From the NCBI GenBank assembly GCA_001899525.1, contig MKVY01000027.1, positions 220,339 to 284,338 of the forward strand: DNA of 64,000 nucleotides, given 5' to 3'. Under the pieces are notes generated by a model. It did not search any database and was not told where the DNA came from. It saw nothing but the letters and a program-made list of their open reading frames with translations. Origin of the DNA: Rhizobiales bacterium 65-9. Its GTDB lineage: Bacteria; Pseudomonadota; Alphaproteobacteria; Rhizobiales; Beijerinckiaceae. Within the stretch, counting starts at the first letter, position 1, and each line of letters begins with the position of its first letter. This document shows positions 49,525 through 58,483 of this stretch, piece by piece. Both the position numbers and the translations under genes were made by a program.

Positions 49525-49944
49525 ATGAACAGCCCCGCCCTCAACGACGCCGCCAGGCTTGTCGCCCGCGTTCTTCTGTCGCTCATGTTCATCATGGCCG
49601 GCTGGAGCAAGATCACCGGCTACGCCGGAACCCAGGGCTATATGGCGTCAGCGGGCGTGCCCGGCGCGCTGCTGCCGCTCGTCATCCTGACCGAGCTCGG
49701 CGGCGGCCTCGCGATCCTGCTGGGGTGGCAGACCCGCGTCGCCGCGATCGCGCTCGCCGGCTTCTCCGCGCTGGCCGCGCTGCTGTTCCATTTCGATTTC
49801 GGCAACCAGATGCAGCAGCTTCTGTTCATGAAGAATCTGACGATCGTCGGCGGCTTCCTCGCCCTGTTCGCCGCAGGCGCCGGCCGCTACTCGATCGACG
49901 GCGTGACCGGCTCAGCCGCGAGCGGAAAGCCCGCCCTCGCGTAA
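49525..49944 (+). CDS. DoxX-family membrane protein
   Basis: The 139-residue protein has four transmembrane helices, with the DoxX pattern LARVLLSLMFIMAGWSKITGY then the helix pair LVILTELGGGLAILLGW and AIALAGFSALAALLFHF, and the final LTIVGGFLALFAAGAG. DoxX proteins are implicated in redox and sulfur/thiol stress in some bacteria; the precise role here is unknown. ATG 49525 has ACGGAG 5 bases upstream. Confidence 0.9.
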   Translation: MNSPALNDAARLVARVLLSLMFIMAGWSKITGYAGTQGYMASAGVPGALLPLVILTELGGGLAILLGWQTRVAAIALAGFSALAALLFHFDFGNQMQQLLFMKNLTIVGGFLALFAAGAGRYSIDGVTGSAASGKPALA

Positions 49945-50051
49945 AGCCGGAACACATCTCACATCAGCCGGGCGCGTCGCGTTCAGATCGCGGCGCGCCC
50001 GGACTTGTTTTCAAGACGCATTCTTCGCAGGCCCGCCTTGCGCCTTTTCCC

Positions 50052-50966
50052 TCACGGTTGAAGCGGCTTCGCGCCTTCGATCAGCGGCTTGAGCCGCGTC
50101 AGCGCGTCGGCGGCGAAATCCATGAACACCCGCACGCGCGGCGACTGCTTCAACTCGGGATGCGTCAGCAGCCATAGGCCGGCGGAAAACTCCGACTGCA
50201 CATCGCTGATGCGCACGACGCCCGGCCTCGTATCGGCGATGAAGCAGGGCAGCGGGCCTATGCCGGCGCCGTTCTCGACGGCCTCCGTAATTCCGAGCAC
50301 GCTGCTGACGCGATAGGCGATGCGCTCCGGGGGAACATTGTCGCGCACGAAACGGGCGGCGCGGACATGCTGGAAGCCGTCGCCCAGCGCGACCCAGTGC
50401 GACGAGGCGATCGCGTCGTCGAGCGAGGGCGGCGTTTCGCCTTCAGCCGGGCGCGGCGCATAGATCGCCCAGCCCATCTGCGCGATGCGCCGGCCGACGA
50501 GATTCTCCGGCGGCTGATCCGTGGCGCGGATCGCGACATCGGCGTCGCGCTTCGACAGGTTGAGGGACTGGTTGGTGACGATCATGTCGAGCCGGATGTC
50601 GGCGCAGCTTTTCTGAAAGGCGGCGAGCATCGGGGTCAGGAGATAGGCGAGCAGCGATTCGCTCGTGGTGACGCGCAATTCGCCGGACGGCTTCACGCCC
50701 TGCCCCGCGAGCTTGATGCGGAAGGCGGAGACCTGATCGTCGAAGCGATTGGCGAGCCCCGTCATCTCCTCGCCGGCCGGCGTCAGCGCATAGCCGGTGC
50801 GATGACGCTCGAACAGCTTGGCGCCGAGACGCTCCTCGATCTCGCCCAGACGGCGAAACACCGTCGAGGGATTGACGCCCAGCGTCGCGGCGGCGCCGGC
50901 GAGCGTCCGGGCATGGGCGACGGCGCGCACGAGCCGAAAATCATCCCATGCGATCTCGCCCGTCAT
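50052..50966 (-). CDS. LysR-family transcriptional regulator
   Basis: The 304-residue protein starts with the LysR HTH (DFRLVRAVAHARTLAGAAATLG, recognition helix VNPSTVFRRLGEIEERLG) and continues with the periplasmic-binding-like effector domain (about 95-300). The segment LLTHPELKQSPRVRVFMDF in the C-terminal part is typical of the CrgA/DmlR-like subgroup. It converges on doxX, about 107 bases between stops. Target genes are unknown. Confidence 0.93.
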   Translation of the reverse strand: MTGEIAWDDFRLVRAVAHARTLAGAAATLGVNPSTVFRRLGEIEERLGAKLFERHRTGYALTPAGEEMTGLANRFDDQVSAFRIKLAGQGVKPSGELRVTTSESLLAYLLTPMLAAFQKSCADIRLDMIVTNQSLNLSKRDADVAIRATDQPPENLVGRRIAQMGWAIYAPRPAEGETPPSLDDAIASSHWVALGDGFQHVRAARFVRDNVPPERIAYRVSSVLGITEAVENGAGIGPLPCFIADTRPGVVRISDVQSEFSAGLWLLTHPELKQSPRVRVFMDFAADALTRLKPLIEGAKPLQP

Positions 50967-51041
50967 TCATGCGCTCCCGCAAATTCCAACCCCTGCATGG
51001 TAGCGGGGCCCATGCGGCTGCGAAAGCAGGCCCGGCGAACG

Positions 51042-52070
51042 TCAGCCGCGCGGCGCGGCGGCGCGCAGGAGGCGGTCGCGAATCGCCTCTCCCAGCCCGT
51101 GGCGCGGGATCGGCGCGACAGCCACTGTATCGACGCCGGCGGCGTCGAGATCGCGCAGCGCGGCGAACAGGCGCGCGGCCGCCTCGCCCAGGTCTCCGCG
51201 CGGGCTGAGATTGATCGCGACGCGGGCGCGATCAAGGCCGGCGGGCGCATGAGCGCCCAACAGCAGCGCCGCCTCGCCGGGCTCGATCGCGTCGGCGTCG
51301 AGGCGAAGCCGCGCGGCGGGCGCGTAGTGCGAGGCCAGCATGCCCGGCGCGATCACCGCCTCGCCAGCCTCCGCCAGCGGCCGCCCGAGCGCCGCCTCCA
51401 GCGCCTCGCGCGGAACGCCGCCGGCGCGCAGCAGGCGCGGCGCGCCGTCCAGGCAGGCGACGATCGTGGATTCGACGCCGACCCGCGTCGAGCCGCCATC
51501 GAGCACGGCGTCGATGCGTCCGTCGAGATCGGCCAGCACATGGTCCGCCGTCGTCGGAGAGACATGGCCGGACCGGTTCGCGGACGGCGCGACCACGGGC
51601 CGCGCGACTGTCCGCAGGAGCGCCTCCGCCGCCGGGTGATGCGGCACGCGCAGGCCGATCGAGGGCAGCCCGGCGCGCGCCAGATCGCTGATCGGCGCCT
51701 TCTCGGAGAGGGGAACGACGAGCGTGAGCGGGCCCGGCCAGAAGGCGGCCGCGAGCTTTTGCGCCGCCTCATCGAACCTGCCCTGAGCGAACGCGGCCTC
51801 CGCGTCCGGCAGATGGGCGATCAGCGGATTGAAGCGCGGCCGCCCTTTCGCCGCATAGATGCGCGCGACAGCCTCGCCGTTCGTCGCATCGGCGCCAAGG
51901 CCGTAGACCGTCTCGGTGGGAAAGGCGACGGTTCCGCCAGCGCGCAGGATCGCTGCGGCCTCTTCGATCCCGGCCTCGTCGTCGCGCAGCCGGCGCGTCC
52001 CGTCATCGCTCTGCAGCCGCACGCGCCTCGCCTTCCCGCCTCGCGGCGCCGTTGACGCTGTCTCCGGCAC
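51042..52070 (-). CDS. sua5: L-threonylcarbamoyladenylate synthase (Sua5/YwlC/TsaC2 type)
   Basis: The enzyme makes threonylcarbamoyl-AMP for the t6A modification of tRNA at position 37. The 342-residue length shows the two-domain Sua5 form: an N-terminal YrdC-like catalytic domain (GGTVAFPTETVYGLGADA, KGRPRFNPLI, APSANRSGHVSPT) and a C-terminal Sua5 domain starting near residue 230 (GMLASHYAPAA). The start is GTG; the sequence shows no ATG near the conserved region. It shares the strand with the LysR gene downstream. Confidence 0.92.
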   Translation of the reverse strand: MPETASTAPRGGKARRVRLQSDDGTRRLRDDEAGIEEAAAILRAGGTVAFPTETVYGLGADATNGEAVARIYAAKGRPRFNPLIAHLPDAEAAFAQGRFDEAAQKLAAAFWPGPLTLVVPLSEKAPISDLARAGLPSIGLRVPHHPAAEALLRTVARPVVAPSANRSGHVSPTTADHVLADLDGRIDAVLDGGSTRVGVESTIVACLDGAPRLLRAGGVPREALEAALGRPLAEAGEAVIAPGMLASHYAPAARLRLDADAIEPGEAALLLGAHAPAGLDRARVAINLSPRGDLGEAAARLFAALRDLDAAGVDTVAVAPIPRHGLGEAIRDRLLRAAAPRG

Positions 52071-52139
52071 GGGCCAACAACCGCCAGCGGAGTGCGGATT
52101 GCACTCAGACGGGCCTGAGGGTCAAGCCGGGAGACATCG

Positions 52140-53912
52140 ATGAGCTATCGCGCGCCAATCGCCGATATCGCCCTCGCCATGCGGACGGCGGGCGGCCTCG
52201 ACGAGGCGATCTCATCGGGCCTCTATGGCGACCTCGACGGCGACACGGTCGAGGCGATCCTCGATGAGGCCGCGAAGATGGCCGACGGCGTGCTGGCGCC
52301 GCTCAACCGAACCGGAGACGTTGACGGCGCGCGCTACGAAAACGGGGCCGTCGTCACGCCGCCGGGCTGGAAGGACGCCTATCGCGCCTGGCGCGAGGCA
52401 GGGTGGAACGCGCTGACAGGGCCGGAGGCGTATGGCGGACAGGGCCTGCCGCTGCTGCTTGGCGCCGCCGTCGCCGAGATGTGGCACTCCGCCAACATGG
52501 CCTTCGGCCTCGGCCCTCTTCTCACGGCGGGCGCGATCGAGGCGGTCGCCGCGCACGGCTCGCAGGAGCTGAAAGACGCCTATCTCGCCAAGCTCGTCTC
52601 CGGCGAATGGACCGGCACGATGAACCTGACCGAGCCGCAGGCCGGATCGGACCTTTCGGCGTTGCGCACGCGGGCCGAACGCGCGCCCGACGGCAGCTAC
52701 CGCATCACCGGACAGAAAATCTTCATCACCTATGGCGAGCATGATCTCACCGAGAACATCTGCCATCTCGTGCTCGCGCGGCTTCCCGACGCGCCGCCCG
52801 GCGTGAAGGGCATCTCGCTGTTCCTCGCGCCGAAATTCCTGCCCGACGCCGACGGCAAGCCGACGGTCCGCAACGACCTGCGCGCGAGCGCGATCGAGCA
52901 TAAGCTCGGCATTCACGGATCGCCGACCTGCACGATGATCTTCGGCGACAATGGCGGCGCGACGGGCTTTCTCATCGGCGAAGAGAATCGCGGACTGAAC
53001 TGCATGTTCACGATGATGAACAATGCGCGCCTCGCCGTGGGACTCGAGGGCGTCGGCATCGCCGAGCGCGCCTATCAGCAGGCGCTCGCCTACGCCAGGG
53101 AGCGCAGGCAGGGCCGCTCCGTTCACGCCAGCGGCTCAGGCATGAGCCCGATCATCGAGCATCCCGACGTGCAGCGCATGCTGATGACGATGCGCGGCTA
53201 CACGCAGGCGGCGCGCGCGATCTGCTACATGACGGCGGCGGCGCTCGACCGCGCGCATCGCGAGACATCGCCGGAAAAACGAAAAGCTGCGGCCGATCGC
53301 GGCGCGCTGCTGACGCCCATCGCCAAGGCGTTCTCCACCGACATCGGCATGGAAGCGGCGTCGCTCGGCGTGCAGATTCACGGCGGCATGGGCTTCATCG
53401 AGGAAACCGGCGCGGCGCAGCACTATCGCGACGCGCGCATCGCCATGATCTATGAAGGCGCCAACGGCATCCACGGGATCGATCTCGTCATGCGCAAGCT
53501 GCCGCTCGCGGAGGGAGAAGCAGTCAAAACCGTCATCCGCGAGATCCGCGACGCGGCGAGCGAGGCCGCGGGCCGCAACGCGCCGCCGTTCGGCAAGATC
53601 GGCGAAAGACTGAGCAGCGCCGCCGATTCCCTCGACCGCGCCACCGATTTCATGCTGCGCAATCTGAAAGAACATCCGCAGCAGGCGCTCGCGGGCGCGA
53701 CGCCTTATCTGCGCCTGTTCGGGCTGACGCTCGGCGGCGCGGCGCTCGTCCGATCCGCCCTCGCCGCGACGGACGACGATTCCGGCCGCGCGCGCATCGC
53801 CACGGCGCGCTTCTTCGCGCAGAGCCTGCTGCCGCTGACCGGCGGGCTCGAACTCGACGTCGTCGAAGGCGGCGGCTTCACCGGCGACGCCGCCGCAGCG
53901 CTCGCGGGCTGA
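52140..53912 (+). CDS. Acyl-CoA dehydrogenase (DmdC-like)
   Basis: The 590-residue flavoenzyme is longer than classical medium-chain enzymes and resembles the DmdC/AcdA group with an additional C-terminal domain (about 470-590). FAD/substrate motifs include MNLTEPQAGSDLSALR and KIFITYGEHDLTE; the general-base Glu is likely in MIYEGANGIHGIDL. DmdC-type enzymes act on 3-methylmercaptopropionyl-CoA or other short/branched acyl-CoAs; specificity here is not decidable. Two SDR genes follow with 2-base gaps, forming a probable operon. Confidence 0.9.
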   Translation: MSYRAPIADIALAMRTAGGLDEAISSGLYGDLDGDTVEAILDEAAKMADGVLAPLNRTGDVDGARYENGAVVTPPGWKDAYRAWREAGWNALTGPEAYGGQGLPLLLGAAVAEMWHSANMAFGLGPLLTAGAIEAVAAHGSQELKDAYLAKLVSGEWTGTMNLTEPQAGSDLSALRTRAERAPDGSYRITGQKIFITYGEHDLTENICHLVLARLPDAPPGVKGISLFLAPKFLPDADGKPTVRNDLRASAIEHKLGIHGSPTCTMIFGDNGGATGFLIGEENRGLNCMFTMMNNARLAVGLEGVGIAERAYQQALAYARERRQGRSVHASGSGMSPIIEHPDVQRMLMTMRGYTQAARAICYMTAAALDRAHRETSPEKRKAAADRGALLTPIAKAFSTDIGMEAASLGVQIHGGMGFIEETGAAQHYRDARIAMIYEGANGIHGIDLVMRKLPLAEGEAVKTVIREIRDAASEAAGRNAPPFGKIGERLSSAADSLDRATDFMLRNLKEHPQQALAGATPYLRLFGLTLGGAALVRSALAATDDDSGRARIATARFFAQSLLPLTGGLELDVVEGGGFTGDAAAALAG

Positions 53913-53914
53913 GC

Positions 53915-54769
53915 ATGAGCGGCGCGCTCGCCGGCCGCATCTGCCTCGTCGCCGGCGCATCGCGCGGCGTCGGCCGCGGCGTCGCGCGCGCGCTGGGAGA
54001 GGCGGGCGCGACGGTCATCGTCACGGCGCGTTCGAGCGAAGCTGGCGCGCGCACCGACCAGCGCCGCGAGACCATCGAGGACACCGCGCGCCTCGTCGAT
54101 GAAGCCGGCGGCAAGGGAACGCATTATGTCTGCGACCACGCCAACGAACGCGAGGTCGATCAACTCGCCTCATGGGCGCTGCGCCGCTTCGGACGCGTCG
54201 ATGCGCTCGTCAGCGCCGTGTGGAGCGGCAATGAAGGCTATGACGGCGACCGCTATCCCGACGGCTCGTCATGGGGAACGCCGTTCTGGCGCAGGCCGAC
54301 CGCCCTGCTCGGCGCGATGTTCGAGAGCGCGATCCACGCGCAGCTCCTGACGGCGCGCGCCTTCGCGCCGGCGATGGTTGCGGCCAAGCGCGGGCTGATG
54401 ATCTTCGTCGCGGCCGACGATGACGGCCGCTATCTGGGCGACGCCTTCTACGATCTCGCCGAAAACGCGACGGCCCGGCTCGCATTCGCCGCCGCCGCCG
54501 ATCTGCGGCCCTTCGGCGTCACGGCGCTGACGCTGGCGCCCGGCCGCGTGCGGACCGAGCGGGCGCAAGACGCGGGCCTCGACGAGGGCGCGCGCGAGAG
54601 CCCGCTCTACGCCGGACGCGCCGCCGCCGCGCTGATCGCCGAGAAGAATGTCGCGCCATTTTCGGGCCGCGTCCTGCACGCCGCCGAGCTTGCCGAACAA
54701 TACGGATTCGCCGATGAGGACGGGCGCAGGCCCGCGCGGCTCAAGCTCGCGCCGACAGAGGAGACCTGA
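53915..54769 (+). CDS. SDR-family protein lacking the canonical catalytic Ser and Lys
   Basis: The 284-residue protein has a Rossmann fold of the short-chain dehydrogenase family (GASRGVGRGVARALGEAGAT) similar to DHRS1-like proteins. The catalytic YxxxK appears as YDLAE: Tyr179 is present but Glu183 stands where Lys is expected. The catalytic Ser position, normally in ISS before it, reads FVAADD. The NNAG-type stretch is replaced by VSAVWSG. It might therefore be a poor or non-redox member. It is tightly packed between the acyl-CoA dehydrogenase and a second SDR. Confidence 0.85.
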   Translation: MSGALAGRICLVAGASRGVGRGVARALGEAGATVIVTARSSEAGARTDQRRETIEDTARLVDEAGGKGTHYVCDHANEREVDQLASWALRRFGRVDALVSAVWSGNEGYDGDRYPDGSSWGTPFWRRPTALLGAMFESAIHAQLLTARAFAPAMVAAKRGLMIFVAADDDGRYLGDAFYDLAENATARLAFAAAADLRPFGVTALTLAPGRVRTERAQDAGLDEGARESPLYAGRAAAALIAEKNVAPFSGRVLHAAELAEQYGFADEDGRRPARLKLAPTEET

Positions 54770-54771
54770 CC

Positions 54772-55638
54772 ATGTCGCTGAAGGGCAAGACTCTGTTCAT
54801 CACCGGCGCGTCGCGCGGAATCGGCCTCGCCATCGGACTGCGCGCGGCGCGGGACGGCGCGAATGTCGCGATCGCGGCGAAAACGACCGAGCCGCACCCC
54901 AAGCTGCCGGGCACGATCTACACGGCGGCGACGGAGATCGACAAGGCCGGCGGCAAGGGCCTGCCGCTCGTCGTCGACGTGCGCGACGAGGAGTCGGTGA
55001 AGACGGCGCTCGACAGGACGGCGCAGACGTTCGGCGGGATCGACATCGTGGTCAACAACGCGTCCGCGATCCAGCTCACGCCGACGCCCGCGACCGACAT
55101 GAAGCGCTTCGACCTCATGCACCAGATCAACATGCGCGGCGCGTTCATGACCTCGAAGCTCGCGATCCCCTATCTCGAACGATCGGCCAACCCGCACATC
55201 CTCGCGCTCTCGCCGCCGCTCGACATGAAGGAAAAATGGTTCGCTCCGCACACGGCCTACACCATGTCCAAGTTCGGGATGAGCATGGTCATTCTCGGTC
55301 TCGCCGGCGAGCTGCGGCCGAAGGGCATCGCCGCCAACGCGTTGTGGCCGCGCACCACGATCGCGACGAGCGCGATCGAGTTCGTCGTCGGCGCCGCGCT
55401 GATGCGCGCGTCGCGGAAGCCCGAGATCATGGCCGACGCTGCCTATGCGATCTTCAGCAAGCCGGCGCGCTCGTTCAGCGGTAATTTCCTGATCGACGAC
55501 ACGTTCCTCGCCGGCGAGGGCGTGACGGATTTCGACCAGTACCGCGTCGATCCGTCCGCAGCGCTCGCGCCGGATTTTTTCGTGCCCGACGACAGCGTTC
55601 CGCCCGTCAGCCTGGCGCCCGTCAAGAAACCGCAATAA
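54772..55638 (+). CDS. HSDL2/AtuG-like SDR oxidoreductase
   Basis: The 288-residue protein matches the HSDL2-like SDR branch. The nucleotide motif is TGASRGIGLAIGLRA; VNNASAIQL, Tyr and Lys in YTMSKFGMSM make up the catalytic site. The WPRTTIATSAIEFVVG block is typical of this branch. AtuG-like enzymes occur in acyclic terpene degradation clusters, but related proteins act in other fatty-acid-type pathways. With the acyl-CoA dehydrogenase upstream, a beta-oxidation-like pathway is plausible. Confidence 0.88.
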   Translation: MSLKGKTLFITGASRGIGLAIGLRAARDGANVAIAAKTTEPHPKLPGTIYTAATEIDKAGGKGLPLVVDVRDEESVKTALDRTAQTFGGIDIVVNNASAIQLTPTPATDMKRFDLMHQINMRGAFMTSKLAIPYLERSANPHILALSPPLDMKEKWFAPHTAYTMSKFGMSMVILGLAGELRPKGIAANALWPRTTIATSAIEFVVGAALMRASRKPEIMADAAYAIFSKPARSFSGNFLIDDTFLAGEGVTDFDQYRVDPSAALAPDFFVPDDSVPPVSLAPVKKPQ

Positions 55639-55675
55639 TCCGGGCACACAGACCGCGCCATCGGCGGATGACCTC

Positions 55676-56674
55676 ATGATCCTTGTTTATACGGCCAGCA
55701 CACGCGACAAGGGCGGCGACCGCCCCGGCCTGGAAGGCCGCGCCCTCGGCGCCGGCGAATCCGTGCCGAAAGACGCGCTGTGGATCGACATGATAGAGCC
55801 GACGCGCGAGGAGGACCGGAAGGTCGAGGCCCATCTCGGCATCGAAATCCCGACGCGGGAAGAGATGAGCGACATCGAGCCGTCGGAAATCATCTATGCG
55901 GAATCCAATGCGCGCTACATGACGGCGCGCATCCTGTGCTCGTCCGACAGCGACCTGCCGCGCCTCGCCAACGTCTCCTTCATTCTGGCGGAGAGAGCGC
56001 TGGTCACGGTGCGCTACGACGAGCCGCGCTCCTTCACGATGTTCGCCGCGCGGTCGATGAAGCCGGGCGGATGCGGCGTGCAGCCGGAATCGGTTCTCGA
56101 CGGGCTGATCGAGACCATCATCGACAGGGCCGCCGAAATTCTCGCCACGCTCGGCGGCGACATCGAAAAGCTGTCGCGCTCCGTGTTCGAGCCCGAGGGC
56201 GGCAAGAACGCGCGCGGCGAGTTCCTGCGCACGATGATCCGCACGCTCGGCCGCAAGGGCGACATCATCTCGAACGTGCGCGAAAGCATGGTGTCGGTCG
56301 AGCGCGTGCTGCTGTTCCTCTCGGCGACGATGGCGCGGCCGCAGAAATCCGCGGGCTTCCAGGCGGAATGGCGCACCGCGCTGCGCGACGTGCAGTCGAT
56401 CGAGGAGCACGCCACATTCCTCGCGAGCAAGATCCAGTTCCTGCTCGACGCGACGCTCGGACTCGTCTCGCTCGAGCAGAACGACATCATCAAGCTGTTC
56501 TCGGTCATGGCCGTCGTGCTGATGCCGCCGACGCTGATCGCCTCGATCTATGGCATGAATTTCAAGAACATGCCGGAGCTCGACTGGGCGTTCGGCTATC
56601 CGGCGGCGATCGGCCTGATGATCGTGTTCGCGATCCTGCCTTTCATCTTCTTCCGCTGGAAGCGATGGCTGTGA
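55676..56674 (+). CDS. corA: CorA-family magnesium transporter
   Basis: The 332-residue protein has a large N-terminal cytoplasmic domain (about 1-270), a long stalk helix, and two C-terminal transmembrane helices. The signature YGMNFKNMPELDW between them contains the invariant GMN motif for hydrated magnesium selectivity. It forms a pentameric channel in the inner membrane. The gene follows the SDR operon by 37 bases, which may be chance. Confidence 0.95.
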   Translation: MILVYTASTRDKGGDRPGLEGRALGAGESVPKDALWIDMIEPTREEDRKVEAHLGIEIPTREEMSDIEPSEIIYAESNARYMTARILCSSDSDLPRLANVSFILAERALVTVRYDEPRSFTMFAARSMKPGGCGVQPESVLDGLIETIIDRAAEILATLGGDIEKLSRSVFEPEGGKNARGEFLRTMIRTLGRKGDIISNVRESMVSVERVLLFLSATMARPQKSAGFQAEWRTALRDVQSIEEHATFLASKIQFLLDATLGLVSLEQNDIIKLFSVMAVVLMPPTLIASIYGMNFKNMPELDWAFGYPAAIGLMIVFAILPFIFFRWKRWL

Positions 56675-56733
56675 CCGTCGTCCCCGCATCCGGACGCCAT
56701 CGCAGCGGCGCCGCTGTCTGACCGGCTGCGCCG

Positions 56734-57486
56734 ATGTGCGGACGCTATGCGCTGATCGAGCTCCCGGAAGCCGTGCGATCCGTTCTGGGCTATATCGAGC
56801 AGCCGAACTTTCCCCCGCGCTACAATATCGCGCCGACGCAGCCGGTTCCGGTCGTCGTGCGGGCGGACAATGGCGGGCGCCGATTCACGCTGATGCGCTG
56901 GGGCTTTCTGCCCTCCTGGGTGAAGGATCCGAACGATTTTCCACTCGTCTTCAACATCCGCTCGGAAAGCGCGGCCGAGAAACCGTCATTCCGCAACGCG
57001 CTGAAGCGCCGGCGCTGCCTCATGCCGGCGGACGGCTTCTATGAATGGCGCAAGGCCGGCAAAAACGCGCAGCCCTATCTGATACGGCGCGCGGACAGGC
57101 GCGTGTTCGCCTTCGCGGCGCTCTGGGAGACGTTCTCGGCCGCCGACGGATCGGAGATCGACACGGTGGCGATCCTCACCACGGCGGCTCCAACGCCCTT
57201 CGACGCGATCCATCCCCGCAGCCCCGCGGTGCTGCGCGACGGCGATGTCGCGGGCTGGCTCGATCCCGAAACGTCGGAGGCGGAGGCGCGCGCCTGCATC
57301 GCGCCGCCCCAATCCGATCTGTTCGAGGCGATCGCCATCGGCCCGGCGATCAACAAGGTCGCGAATGACGACGCTTCGGTCCAGACTCCGCTCGACGACG
57401 CCGCGGCGCCCGAGCCGCCTCCGGCCCGCGCGCCGCGCGCGAAGCCGTCCAGGCCGGACGACGACGGCCAGGGCTCGCTGTTTTAG
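56734..57486 (+). CDS. yedK: SOS response-associated peptidase (SRAP/YedK/HMCES)
   Basis: YedK-type proteins bind abasic sites in single-stranded DNA through the N-terminal cysteine, forming a thiazolidine crosslink. This 250-residue protein starts MCGRYAL so Cys2 becomes N-terminal after Met removal. The conserved NIRSES and PADGFYEW segments and the His in IHPRSPA are present. A C-terminal extension of about 35 residues is Ala/Pro/Arg rich. No LexA box is evident upstream, although the family is often SOS linked. Confidence 0.95.
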   Translation: MCGRYALIELPEAVRSVLGYIEQPNFPPRYNIAPTQPVPVVVRADNGGRRFTLMRWGFLPSWVKDPNDFPLVFNIRSESAAEKPSFRNALKRRRCLMPADGFYEWRKAGKNAQPYLIRRADRRVFAFAALWETFSAADGSEIDTVAILTTAAPTPFDAIHPRSPAVLRDGDVAGWLDPETSEAEARACIAPPQSDLFEAIAIGPAINKVANDDASVQTPLDDAAAPEPPPARAPRAKPSRPDDDGQGSLF

Positions 57487-57493
57487 GCGACCG

Positions 57494-58021
57494 TCACCGC
57501 GCCGGCCCGATGTCGAGCCGGAACGGCGCGCCTTCATAGGCGTCGACGCCGCGCCCGATGCGCGCGATCGCATCGACCATCCTGCCGTTGCGCGACAGGA
57601 GATCGTCGGCGAGCTGGACGAGCCGCGCGTTCGGCGTCGCGGTCGGCGAGCGCTCGCGGATCTGCGCGGCCCACTCGTCCTCCGGGGTCTCCGGCCGCAG
57701 CAGACAGGCGCCGATGAAGGCCGCCGCCGTCGAGCGGCTGATGCCGGCCCAGCAGTGGGCGACCAGCGGCCGCGAGCGGTCGCCGCCCCAGACGCGGATG
57801 AAGGCGAGCAGCCGCTCGACATGGGCCGCGTCCGGCAGGATGTGACCGTCGAGCGGCGCGGTGATGTCGGAGACGCCGAGCATCAGATGCCGTTCCGCCG
57901 CGATGGAGTCCGGCCGCGCCACCAGCGTCGAAGCGTTGATCAGGGTGGCGACATGGCTGGCCCCGGTTTCCAGGACCGTGGCGGGAAGCCGCGCGAGCGA
58001 GCAGACATGGATCGAGGGCAT
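57494..58021 (-). CDS. Tyrosine phosphatase family protein
   Basis: The 175-residue protein carries a cysteine-phosphatase P-loop AHCWAGISRSTAA, with Cys90 and Arg96 spaced as in the HCX5R consensus. The Asp general acid is probably in the segment around ILPDAAHVERLL. This resembles the dual-specificity/tyrosine phosphatases of alphaproteobacteria. It is the last gene of the putative operon of importer, GNAT and phosphatase, 18 bases after the GNAT stop. Confidence 0.85.
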   Translation of the reverse strand: MPSIHVCSLARLPATVLETGASHVATLINASTLVARPDSIAAERHLMLGVSDITAPLDGHILPDAAHVERLLAFIRVWGGDRSRPLVAHCWAGISRSTAAAFIGACLLRPETPEDEWAAQIRERSPTATPNARLVQLADDLLSRNGRMVDAIARIGRGVDAYEGAPFRLDIGPAR

Positions 58022-58039
58022 GGGAAAGGTCCGGAAGTC

Positions 58040-58483
58040 CTAGCGGACCGCTTTCTCATACGCCACGAACGCGCGCTGGCAACCGGCGAACTCCCGCTCG
58101 TACTCGCCCTCCTTGCGCCAGCCCTGCCGCTCGTAGAAGCGCCGCGCGGCGCGGTTGTCGCGGAAGCATTCCAGCGTGCGCGCGCCCCGCGCCTCGACGT
58201 CGCGCAGAAGGGCCGCGCCGGCGCCCCGCCCGATCGCCTCAGGATCGACGAAGAGCATGTCGAGATGGGCGTCGGTCACCAGCGAGACGCCGAGAATGCG
58301 GCCGTCTTCGTCGGCCACGCGCATGCGCGGCCATGTGTCGGCGAACCTTTCCGCGAAGAAGGCCGCGTCGCGGCCGGCGAGAATCTCGGGGCCTAAGATA
58401 TCTTCGAAGCCGACGGCGTAGGAGCGCGCCGTCGCCGCCGCCATCGCCGGAATATCGTCACGTGTCGCGGAGCGGACGATCAT
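58040..58483 (-). CDS. GNAT-family N-acetyltransferase
   Basis: The 147-residue protein has the GNAT fold with acetyl-CoA-binding segment EAIGRGAGAALL and the later AARRFYERQGW. It acetylates an unknown amine. The start codon overlaps the stop of the peptide permease gene (TGATG), so it is translationally coupled to the importer. This suggests that it acts on an imported molecule or protects against one, which is inference. Confidence 0.88.
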   Translation of the reverse strand: MIVRSATRDDIPAMAAATARSYAVGFEDILGPEILAGRDAAFFAERFADTWPRMRVADEDGRILGVSLVTDAHLDMLFVDPEAIGRGAGAALLRDVEARGARTLECFRDNRAARRFYERQGWRKEGEYEREFAGCQRAFVAYEKAVR

